In this document: piece by piece, positions 13,514-20,887 of the stretch
Position numbering within the stretch: the first letter of the stretch is position 1
Layout of the letters: every line of letters begins with the position of its first letter
IMG/VR virus record: IMGVR_UViG_3300032053_000075
Location: 1-60,795 of that record
Direction: 5' to 3' (one strand)
DNA from: a virus
Length of the DNA: 60,795 bases
Translations under genes and position numbers: made by a program
Notes under the pieces: generated by a model
What the model saw: only the letters and a program-made list of their open reading frames with translations
Databases searched by the model: none
Told to the model about the DNA's origin: nothing

Positions 13514-13601
13514 GCGGGGGTAGTCGAATTGGCATAGACGGCGAACTTAAAATTCGCTTTTCCCGAAAGGGAGCCTGTGGGTTCGAGTCCCATCCCCCGT
13601 A
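13514..13601 (+). tRNA. tRNA-Leu (UAA)
   Basis: Acceptor arm GCGGGGG/CCCCCGT, anticodon stem GCGAA/TTCGC with loop CTTAAAA (anticodon TAA, codon UUA), a long variable arm TCCCGAAAGGGA typical of class II tRNAs, and T-loop GTTCGAGTC. Five bases separate it from the previous tRNA. TTG and TTA leucine codons are frequent in this phage. Confidence 0.92.
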
Positions 13602-13608
13602 TTTACTT

Positions 13609-13675
13609 GGAGAGTTGGTCGAGTGGTTTACAGCATTGATCCTGAAAACCGAAGAGTTAGTAAACTGAAACCAAG
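13609..13675 (+). pseudogene. Truncated tRNA-Ser (UGA) remnant
   Basis: The 5' half reads as tRNA-Ser: GGAGAGTTGGTCGAGTGG, then an anticodon-like loop CCTGAAA (UGA). The T-arm and 3' acceptor strand are missing. Instead the DNA can form CTTGG/CCAAG (13606-13610 with 13671-13675) and GTTTAC/GTAAAC (13626-13631 with 13660-13665), so it may persist as a different RNA structure ahead of the 13692 gene. Confidence 0.6.
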
Positions 13676-13691
13676 AAAGGTAAAAATGTAA

Positions 13692-13994
13692 ATGAAGTAT
13701 CGAAAAAAGCCAGTTATTATTGAGGCGGTTCAGCTAACACAATATAGTCTTGATGAGTTATACGAGTTTCTTGGTATAACGAATAAGGGAAGTTTTTTGG
13801 ATTGCGGTTATGGTATTGATCCAACAGACGGTCAATTCAAAATAACTACACTTGAAGGTGTTTTTGTAGCTAATATTGGTGATTACATTATTCGTGATGT
13901 AAAAGGAGAATTTTATCCTTGCCGAAATGACATATTTTTAGCTACTTATGAAAAGGTAGAAGACGTGCAGAGAGATACTGATGAGGTGATGTAA
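13692..13994 (+). CDS. Conserved phage protein (PVIIEAVQ / EFYPC family)
   Basis: 100 residues matching a very common phage protein: KYRKKPVIIEAVQLT at the start, a middle TLEGVFVANIGDYIIRDVKG and the diagnostic EFYPCRNDIFLATYE near the end. The family's role is unknown. Preceded by AAGAAAGG. Confidence 0.85.
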   Translation: MKYRKKPVIIEAVQLTQYSLDELYEFLGITNKGSFLDCGYGIDPTDGQFKITTLEGVFVANIGDYIIRDVKGEFYPCRNDIFLATYEKVEDVQRDTDEVM

Positions 13995-14022
13995 TTGTGA
14001 GGGAAAACAAGGAGTTAGTAGT

Positions 14023-14205
14023 ATGAACAGAGACAATCCTTTGAGGACTCATGGGGGTGGGTTTGCGAAGCAGGGGCCAGTAGGGTGTTGCGGGGATAAG
14101 CCTCGTAGGAAGCCTCTAGTTGAGGATGTGCAGGTAGGAGAGGTACAGAGGCCGAGTGAGGAGATGCTGGCACTGGTGGATAAGCTGCGCGGAATTAAGA
14201 GGTAA
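14023..14205 (+). CDS. Small hypothetical protein (60 aa)
   Basis: ATG after AAGGAG. Gly-rich N-terminus (MNRDNPLRTHGGGFAKQGP) and a short C-terminal helix. The next gene starts 3 bases after the stop. Function unknown. Confidence 0.55.
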   Translation: MNRDNPLRTHGGGFAKQGPVGCCGDKPRRKPLVEDVQVGEVQRPSEEMLALVDKLRGIKR

Positions 14206-14207
14206 AG

Positions 14208-14870
14208 GTGATGTCTATTGAGATTGATAGAATGGACAAGAAGGATCGGCAGAAGTTCAACATAGAGTGCCGTCGTGATGCTGTGCTTTTTACAGATGTT
14301 TTCAAACAACGGTGTCCTTGGGTTTCTGTGGGGAGACACACATATATTGGACGCACGAGTATCTTGGGTAGGCTGGAGTACGGCGGTAGCTTGACCATAG
14401 GTTCTTTTTGTTCTATTTCTGATTGTTTAACTGTGATGATTGGTGGAGATCATAGAACTGATTGGGTGACTACCTACCCTTTCCCTGTTCTTTGGGATGC
14501 GGCAGAAGGGGTTAGTGGGCACGGTCGGGTGAAGGGTCCGGTGGTTATCGGAAATGATGTCTGGATATGTGACTCGGTGACTATACTTCCCGGTGTTACA
14601 GTAGGTGATGGTGCGGCTGTAGGAGCAAACTCAGTTGTTACCAAAGATGTTCCATCGTATGCAATTGTGGGTGGTAATCCTGCAAAGGTAATTCGGATGC
14701 GGTTTGATGAGAAGATTATTGAGAGGCTTCTTCAGGTTAAGTGGTGGGATTGGTCGGAGAAGAAAATCAAAAAGTTTCTTCCGTTGATGCTTCAGACAGA
14801 TATAAACAAGTTTCTTGACGCAGTAGAGAACTACAAAGATGTCAGAGATCCCAGAAAAAATCTCTCCTGA
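14208..14870 (+). CDS. Hexapeptide-repeat acetyltransferase (CatB/Vat-like)
   Basis: 220 residues of left-handed beta-helix sequence with hexapeptide turns (IGRTSILGRLEYGG, then VVIGNDVWICDSVTILPGV). GGDHRTDWVTTYPF holds the catalytic His (H82) of the xenobiotic/sugar O-acetyltransferase group. VGGNPAKVIRMRF is the usual coenzyme-A-side C-terminal signature. It likely acetylates a sugar or small molecule, consistent with nearby glycosyltransferases. Overlaps the terminase start by 32 bases. Confidence 0.88.
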   Translation: MMSIEIDRMDKKDRQKFNIECRRDAVLFTDVFKQRCPWVSVGRHTYIGRTSILGRLEYGGSLTIGSFCSISDCLTVMIGGDHRTDWVTTYPFPVLWDAAEGVSGHGRVKGPVVIGNDVWICDSVTILPGVTVGDGAAVGANSVVTKDVPSYAIVGGNPAKVIRMRFDEKIIERLLQVKWWDWSEKKIKKFLPLMLQTDINKFLDAVENYKDVRDPRKNLS

Positions 14871-17364
14871 AACCCTAAAGTTCTTTGAGGGTATAGGTGA
14901 TTCTCAATTTTCCGCTATTGAGAGCTTGTTGGGTCGTGCAATCTCTGAAGAGACTGGTGTATTAAAAGCTACTCAGGTAAAAGAGATTGTACCTGTTAAT
15001 AAGTGGGTAAATTACACATATTATTTGGGATCACTTGCGAAAGACTTGTATCCGTACTGGAAGGAAGCATTACCAACTTATATAGACTCTAAAAAACCTG
15101 AAACTATAATTACTGGATGTTTTGTTGGTTCTACTAAGATACGGTTATATGACCTTCGGGATAGAACAATAAAAGAGTTAGCTGAATCTGGTCATGTTTT
15201 TGATGTAGTATCTTGTTCTTTGGATGGTCATTATGGCATTGGTGTTGCAAGTAGATGTAGAAAAACAGGTTTGCAAAAAGATATTGTAGAGGTAGTTCTT
15301 AGTAATGGAGGTAAAGAACGATGTACTCCTGATCATTTGTGGATGTTGGATGATGGTTCTTATAGAAGTGCGGAAGAGCTTTTGGCGGGTGATGGTTTGA
15401 TGAGTTTTTTAACCTGTCCTGTAAGAGTAGTGGTGGTTAGAAAGTTGGAGGAAAAAGAGGATGTGTATGATTTTGAGGTAGAGAAATACCATAACTTTGC
15501 TCTTTCCTCTGGTGTTTTTGTTCATAATTCAATAGGTGCAGGTAAGACTACCTTCGCTTTCGTGTGTTGGCTTAGAAAACTTTATGAATTGTCTTGTTAT
15601 GACTATCCTCAGAGATTGTTTGGTTTGTCTGACATGACGGACATAGTGTTTGCATATTTGTCAATTAACATGACACATGCGGAGAGAGTTGGGTTTGGGC
15701 AGTTTAGGTCGATGGTGGATTCAATACCGTACTTCCGAAAAGAGTTCCCGCGTGACCGAACATACAAGTCCATCCTCAAATTTCCTCAACGTATAGCAAT
15801 CCTTCCGGGTTCTGATAATCTCTCTGTTATATCAACGAACTTGTTTGGGTGTATTATGGATGAGGCTGACTTCTACCGTAGGGGTGGTTCAGGTGCCTCA
15901 GTTGGTGATGCTGCAAAGGCGGCTAAGATTTACAGGGAAGTTACAGACCGTCGTATGTCTCGGTTTATGATGAAGGGTTATGACCCTGGATTTTCTGCTA
16001 TTATTTCGTCTGCTTCAATTCAGTCTTCATTTGTTTCTTCTCGAATTAGGCAAGCCAGACAGTACAACTCAGCGACGATTTTTATTACGACTCTTTGGGA
16101 TGTTAAGCCGGGGAACTACTCTAATGATAGGTTCTTTGTATTTCAGGGTTCTGAAAATGAAGATGCTTTTATTGTTACGTCTGTAAATGGTCTTATTCCT
16201 ATGAGTTCTGATGCTATAAGAGCCAAGATTATTGATATTAGGGATAAGATGATTGCAGATGGTAAGAGTGTGGACACGGATAAAGCTGTGTCTGATGTTA
16301 TGGTAAAGTTACCAGCTAAGTTTATAGATAATTTCGTAGCAGTTCCGATGGACTTTAAGCAAAACTTTATAGATGATGTGTATGGAGCTTTGAGGAATAT
16401 TGCTGGTGTGTCTATATCACCGTCTGGTAAGTTGTTTTCCTCGAAGTATGCTTGGCAGAAGTGTATTTCTTCAGAGATAAGACATCCTTTTACAAAAGAG
16501 ACTTTTACAATATCCCTGAAAACAACACAGCATCTTATAGATTATTTTCTACCAGAATTGATGTTTAACAAAGTGATTGAGAGTGGGAAGGCGAGTTACA
16601 AGGGGCTAATACGTCACCCTGAAGCATTGAGGTATGTTCACCTTGACTATGCAACAACACATGATACTTTGGGTCTTGCTATTGTTCACATAGCGGAGAT
16701 GATCGAAGACCCGAATACGATGTTGAGAATACCAAAATTGGAGACTGATATTGTTTTGTCTGTGATGGCCCCCAAGAGTCCTGATAGGATTTCATTCACT
16801 AAAATCCGTAAGTTTATCTTTGAACTTCGGCAGATGGGTATGAGGTTTGGGAAGATTTCGTTAGATCAGTACCAATCAGAAGATACAATTCAGATATTTA
16901 CAGCAAACTCTTTTAATGCTGCGAGAAGGTCTGTTGATAAGGATGACTCTGCTTATCTTCAAGTAGTGGATTTGATCTATGAAGATAGACTTATTATGTA
17001 CAACTACTCCATTTTGGAGCGGGAGTTTTTTAACCTTAATCATTTCGTAGAATCTAAGAAGGTAGATCACCCTGATGTAAATGATGATGGTACAAGAGGG
17101 GACAAGGGTTGTAGTGATGCTCTTGTTGCCGCTTGTGCGAACGCTGTTGAAGCTGATCCTTCTTATTTTGCTGGCCGTACTAATGCTGAGGTTGTTGGGG
17201 ATATAGTGTTTACACTTGGGTTGAGACAGGAAGCTCAGTCTGATGATAGTTGGGTTATGCCTAAGAGGATTGATCCAAAGACAGGGAAAGAGTTGAAGTT
17301 GGTGAAGGTTTTAGAGTCGGGTGATTATGGTGGGATAGACCACGGTTTGTTTTCTTCTATATAG
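14839..17364 (+). CDS. Terminase large subunit with an in-frame intein
   Basis: 841 codons, of which residues 94-230 are an intein; the spliced protein would be about 704 residues. Exteins join as TIITG|SIGAGKTTFAF, i.e. the Walker A loop is only made by splicing. Walker B is NLFGCIMDEADFY. The C-terminal nuclease domain shows RYVHLDYATTHDTLGLA, then ISLDQYQSEDT and GDKGCSDALVAAC, the acidic residues of the RNase H-like headful nuclease in T4 gp17-type terminases. The protein pumps DNA through the portal and cuts it. No small subunit was recognised. Confidence 0.93.
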   Translation: MSEIPEKISPETLKFFEGIGDSQFSAIESLLGRAISEETGVLKATQVKEIVPVNKWVNYTYYLGSLAKDLYPYWKEALPTYIDSKKPETIITGCFVGSTKIRLYDLRDRTIKELAESGHVFDVVSCSLDGHYGIGVASRCRKTGLQKDIVEVVLSNGGKERCTPDHLWMLDDGSYRSAEELLAGDGLMSFLTCPVRVVVVRKLEEKEDVYDFEVEKYHNFALSSGVFVHNSIGAGKTTFAFVCWLRKLYELSCYDYPQRLFGLSDMTDIVFAYLSINMTHAERVGFGQFRSMVDSIPYFRKEFPRDRTYKSILKFPQRIAILPGSDNLSVISTNLFGCIMDEADFYRRGGSGASVGDAAKAAKIYREVTDRRMSRFMMKGYDPGFSAIISSASIQSSFVSSRIRQARQYNSATIFITTLWDVKPGNYSNDRFFVFQGSENEDAFIVTSVNGLIPMSSDAIRAKIIDIRDKMIADGKSVDTDKAVSDVMVKLPAKFIDNFVAVPMDFKQNFIDDVYGALRNIAGVSISPSGKLFSSKYAWQKCISSEIRHPFTKETFTISLKTTQHLIDYFLPELMFNKVIESGKASYKGLIRHPEALRYVHLDYATTHDTLGLAIVHIAEMIEDPNTMLRIPKLETDIVLSVMAPKSPDRISFTKIRKFIFELRQMGMRFGKISLDQYQSEDTIQIFTANSFNAARRSVDKDDSAYLQVVDLIYEDRLIMYNYSILEREFFNLNHFVESKKVDHPDVNDDGTRGDKGCSDALVAACANAVEADPSYFAGRTNAEVVGDIVFTLGLRQEAQSDDSWVMPKRIDPKTGKELKLVKVLESGDYGGIDHGLFSSI
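15118..15528 (+). other. Mini-intein in the terminase P-loop
   Basis: 137 residues from C94 to N230. Block A begins CFVGSTKIRLYD, block B contains TPDHLWMLDDG, and blocks F/G read YHNFALSSGVFVHN followed by extein Ser. All splicing residues (Cys1, block B Thr/His, terminal His-Asn, +1 Ser) are present. There is no endonuclease domain, so it cannot home by itself. Confidence 0.93.
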
Positions 17365-17374
17365 AGGAGTTTTT

Positions 17375-17608
17375 ATGTCACGTTATGTAAGGATTGTTAC
17401 AGATAATCAAAGTGCTCAAGATATTACAGCAGGAGTCAGATTTGACATAGACGGGATTGATGATTACAAGGTCTTGGACGGGCTTAGTCTAAAGATCGTT
17501 AGTGTTAGTGGTATAGCGAATACTTTTGTGTTTTCAAATAAGGATAACATGTTAAAGCTGTTGAATTATCTTGATACTCAGTTGAGTGTGAATCTTAGTC
17601 CTCTGTGA
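17375..17608 (+). CDS. Small hypothetical protein (77 aa)
   Basis: AGAGGAG precedes the ATG. Beta-rich sequence (YVRIVTDNQSAQDITAGV) between terminase and portal; in related phages this slot often holds a small structural or packaging factor, but no similarity is evident. Confidence 0.65.
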   Translation: MSRYVRIVTDNQSAQDITAGVRFDIDGIDDYKVLDGLSLKIVSVSGIANTFVFSNKDNMLKLLNYLDTQLSVNLSPL

Positions 17609-17653
17609 CAGTGGTTGTCTCTTGTAAGTGTTAATTAACAAAAAGGGAATTCT

Positions 17654-20600
17654 ATGTCTGTTCGTCTGTTTGAAAAGGGTGGGTTAAGAGTCAACGAGAA
17701 TATTGTTCTTGAGGCTCTTCAGGCTGATGCAAAAAATGGTCAGTCAAATGAGGTGTATGTTGTTGATGATAAGGCAACGAATACTGTAAAAGTTTTGATG
17801 AATGAGGGTCGTGTTTGGGAGTTGTTTTCTGCTGCTACGAAACTGGAAAAAGATCGTGAATCTCGGTATTCTGATTATGATCAGATGGAAGAAGATCCAA
17901 TTATTTCATCTGCTTTGGAGTTAGTTGTTGATGATGCTACACAATACTCCAATGAAATGAATGGTACTTTATGGATTGGTGGAAAGCATAAGTACGGCCA
18001 CGAACTTCAAGAGTTTCTTTCAACAATTGATTTTGAGAATAAGGTTTGGGGGTGGACCTATAATATTGCGAAGTATGGTGATTTCATGTTAAGGGTTTAC
18101 CCTAAGAAGGGTGAAGGGATCACTAATATTCGTGAGTCGGAACATCCAAAAAGTGTTTATCGTATTGACATAGACGGAAAACTTGCTTGTTTTATCAAGA
18201 AGGATATTTCTGCCCGTAAGGAAGAGATAATGGACTCTTCAGGGTATGTGCATTTCATCAACAACTTCAAACCCAATTTTGAGTCTGTAAAGGTCAAGAT
18301 GTGGGAAGATGAAATGCAAAAGTCTGTGGAGGGGGAGGATAAGACAGGGGAGGCCGAGGATGAGCCTGCTGAGTATGGAGATAAGACAAAGGATACAAAA
18401 CCTTTTGATAAGTCAACTTGGGATGTTGATAGCGGTGATCCTCAGAAATCTCCTTCCCGTAGGATGATTGATGCAAATAGACGTGGGGATGTTCCGAAGG
18501 GTGAGCGTAAGTTAGTTGAAAAGATTCTTACTTCGATGTATGGTACGTCAATTTTGCAGAACGCAAGATTGATTTATCGTATCCTGAATTTGCTTGAAGT
18601 CTCTCTTGCTCTTGCTCGTCTTGCCCGATCTCCCCTTATACGTGTGTTTTATGTAAATACTGAGGGTATGACAAAGGATGAGCGTAGGGATTTGATTCAG
18701 GATCTTGAGCAGAAATTTATGCAGAAGAAGGCAATAGATATTCCTGTGAATTTCTATCGTATGAAGTACAATCCTTTGCAGTATAATGACGAGGTTTTTA
18801 TTCCCTATACAGGTACAAAAGGGGATATGCGAGTTGAGACGGTTGGTGGTGATGTAAACATAAAAGACATAGTTGATATTGAGTATATTCGGGATAAGCT
18901 ACTTGCAGCTATCCGCATCCCCGGCGCATTTTTAGGAATGTGTTTGAGAGGAAACACTGGTATTCGGTTATGTGATGGAACTACACCTACTATTAGGGAG
19001 ATGTTTGAGAATAAGGAATATTTCAGGGGCAAGACAATTTTTACAAGTGATAAGGATGGCAGGGTTCACGCCACGAATATCTCTGATATTAACAAGACGC
19101 GACTTAATGCGAAGTATGTTAGGGTGCATCTTGATAACGGAGAATATTTTGACGTTACCCCTGACCATAGGTGTATGTTAAGAGATGGGTCTTACAAAGA
19201 GGCAGAGAAACTTGTCTCTGGGGAATCTTTAATGCCTCTATATTACTTTGAGTTGTCTGGGGCAGAGAAGGGATATTATGGAATTATTGATAATAAGGAT
19301 CGGCATTATGTTCGGGTACACCGTCTTGTTGCAGAAGATTTGTTGAATGGTGGGAAGGTTCTATCTTCTGAGCAAGTTGTTCATCATAGAGATAAAGTCA
19401 AGAGTAATAATGATGCCTTAAATCTGGCAATTTGTGAGAATAGGCGAGAGCATTTTGTTAAGTATCATCCAGAGATGGCAAGTGTTTTAGATATGGGCAG
19501 GTCTTTGGGAAGTGTTTCAGCAAGGAAGAGACGGGAGGCTATGTCTTCAGAGGAGAGGCTTGAGTATTCCAAAAGAATGTCTGTTTTGGGAAAAGGGAGA
19601 AAGAAGCCGGATGGGTTTGGTGCAAAAGTATCAAAGTCTTTGATGGGTATTAACAGGGATTACCAGAAGGGTGAGAATAACCCGATGGCTAATCCTGAGT
19701 ATAGAGAGAAAGCAAGGCAGGGAATAATTAAGGCTATTCAGGAGGGGAGAAGAAAATCCTTTAATTATATGAAGACTATTTCCCCTGATAGTCCTGAGTT
19801 TGCTTCTTGGAAGGGTAAGATGGTTCAGGGTAGGTGGGGTGATTATCACCCACAGGAGTTTGAGATTTGTTGTGATGAGTGTGGGAAGATGTTTATGAAG
19901 AAGGTTCCTTACAACGACATTTCTTCATACTTACAGACACCAAGGTTTTGCTGTGTTAGATGCCAGAGGGTTTGTCGAGCTAAAGCAAATAGTAAGATGA
20001 TTTCTGAAAGGAAGATGGCAGCAAATTGTTACAATCATAGAGTTGTAAATGTAGAATATCTTGATGTTGTTGAAGATGCTTATGATTTAACTGTTGAAAG
20101 TGACAACCACAACTTCTCTCTCTCTTGTGGTGTGTTTGTTCACAATTCTGAAAGTATACCGGGGTTTTCTGGTTCACAGACTCTTACTCGTTTGGATATT
20201 CGATATGCTCGTATGGTCAAGAAGGTGCAGAGGGCACTTATTGAGGGGATGTATCGGCTATTTCAAATTCACCTGTCTTACAAGTACAGTCAGGATATAA
20301 GTGTTGAAGATTTGTCTATTGGGATGGTTCCAATTTCTTCGGCAGAGGAAGATTCTCGTTTGGAGTACACGGAAAGAAAGATTGGTATTGCTACGTCTAT
20401 GCTTGGTTTGTCTGGGGAGATGGAAGGAATTATCAACAAGAAGATGTATGTTGAGTACATATTCAAGCAGATATTTGCATTTCCCGATCTTGATATTGAT
20501 AAGTTGTTAGGAAATAAGTCTTCTTCCTCGAAGTCTGATGCTCTTGGTTCTCGTGGTTCTGTTCCGGTTCCAAGAAGGAAGGGAAAGCCAAGCGGCGATG

Positions 20601-20887
20601 ATGAAGGGGATGAGGAGGGTAAGGGTGGAGGAAAAGGTGGGAGTGGCGAGGAGGGTGAAGGTGAAGAAGAGGGTGTTGAGTCAGAACTTGATATACTTCA
20701 AGAAGAAGGTGATGGCTCCAACGGTAGCGGTACTACCAAAGTAAGAGCCGAAAAAATCCGAAATTTAGTGGGTTCTGGGTTTTGGATTAAAGAGAGGGTC
20801 AATAAACCTTCTCACAGTGACCTTCGAGTTCCTGCAATACAGGAAAGGGCAAAATTACTCCATGTTAGGTCAACAGAATGCATTTGA
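17654..20887 (+). CDS. Portal protein (T4 gp20-like) with an HNH-bearing intein
   Basis: 1077 codons; without the intein (430-831) the portal is 675 residues, somewhat longer than T4 gp20. Portal signatures include EEDPIISSALELVVDDAT near residue 80, a long helix IYRILNLLEVSLALARLARS, FYVNTEGMTKDERRDLIQDL and, at the splice junction, AIRIPGAFLGM|SESIPGFSG. It forms the dodecameric ring at the DNA entry vertex and docks terminase. The C-terminus is unusually long, Gly/Glu/Lys-rich and low-complexity. The N-terminus MSVRLFEKGG weakly resembles the tag peptide of the small head proteins. Confidence 0.9.
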   Translation: MSVRLFEKGGLRVNENIVLEALQADAKNGQSNEVYVVDDKATNTVKVLMNEGRVWELFSAATKLEKDRESRYSDYDQMEEDPIISSALELVVDDATQYSNEMNGTLWIGGKHKYGHELQEFLSTIDFENKVWGWTYNIAKYGDFMLRVYPKKGEGITNIRESEHPKSVYRIDIDGKLACFIKKDISARKEEIMDSSGYVHFINNFKPNFESVKVKMWEDEMQKSVEGEDKTGEAEDEPAEYGDKTKDTKPFDKSTWDVDSGDPQKSPSRRMIDANRRGDVPKGERKLVEKILTSMYGTSILQNARLIYRILNLLEVSLALARLARSPLIRVFYVNTEGMTKDERRDLIQDLEQKFMQKKAIDIPVNFYRMKYNPLQYNDEVFIPYTGTKGDMRVETVGGDVNIKDIVDIEYIRDKLLAAIRIPGAFLGMCLRGNTGIRLCDGTTPTIREMFENKEYFRGKTIFTSDKDGRVHATNISDINKTRLNAKYVRVHLDNGEYFDVTPDHRCMLRDGSYKEAEKLVSGESLMPLYYFELSGAEKGYYGIIDNKDRHYVRVHRLVAEDLLNGGKVLSSEQVVHHRDKVKSNNDALNLAICENRREHFVKYHPEMASVLDMGRSLGSVSARKRREAMSSEERLEYSKRMSVLGKGRKKPDGFGAKVSKSLMGINRDYQKGENNPMANPEYREKARQGIIKAIQEGRRKSFNYMKTISPDSPEFASWKGKMVQGRWGDYHPQEFEICCDECGKMFMKKVPYNDISSYLQTPRFCCVRCQRVCRAKANSKMISERKMAANCYNHRVVNVEYLDVVEDAYDLTVESDNHNFSLSCGVFVHNSESIPGFSGSQTLTRLDIRYARMVKKVQRALIEGMYRLFQIHLSYKYSQDISVEDLSIGMVPISSAEEDSRLEYTERKIGIATSMLGLSGEMEGIINKKMYVEYIFKQIFAFPDLDIDKLLGNKSSSSKSDALGSRGSVPVPRRKGKPSGDDEGDEEGKGGGKGGSGEEGEGEEEGVESELDILQEEGDGSNGSGTTKVRAEKIRNLVGSGFWIKERVNKPSHSDLRVPAIQERAKLLHVRSTECI
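18941..20146 (+). other. Intein with HNH endonuclease in portal
   Basis: 402 residues, C430 to N831. The splicing domain has CLRGNTGIRLCDG, TPDHRCMLRDGS and NHNFSLSCGVFVHN before extein Ser. The central insert carries an HNH_3-type nuclease (VHRLVAEDLL, VVHHRDKVKSNNDALNL, ENRREH), a NUMOD3-like DNA-binding stretch (KGENNPMANPEYREKAR) and a CCDEC...CCVRC zinc finger. It could home into intein-less portal genes. Confidence 0.93.

Noticed and set aside
13435-13668. 77-codon plus-strand ORF
   Set aside because: It covers two clear tRNA-Leu genes and the tRNA-Ser remnant; no ribosome site.
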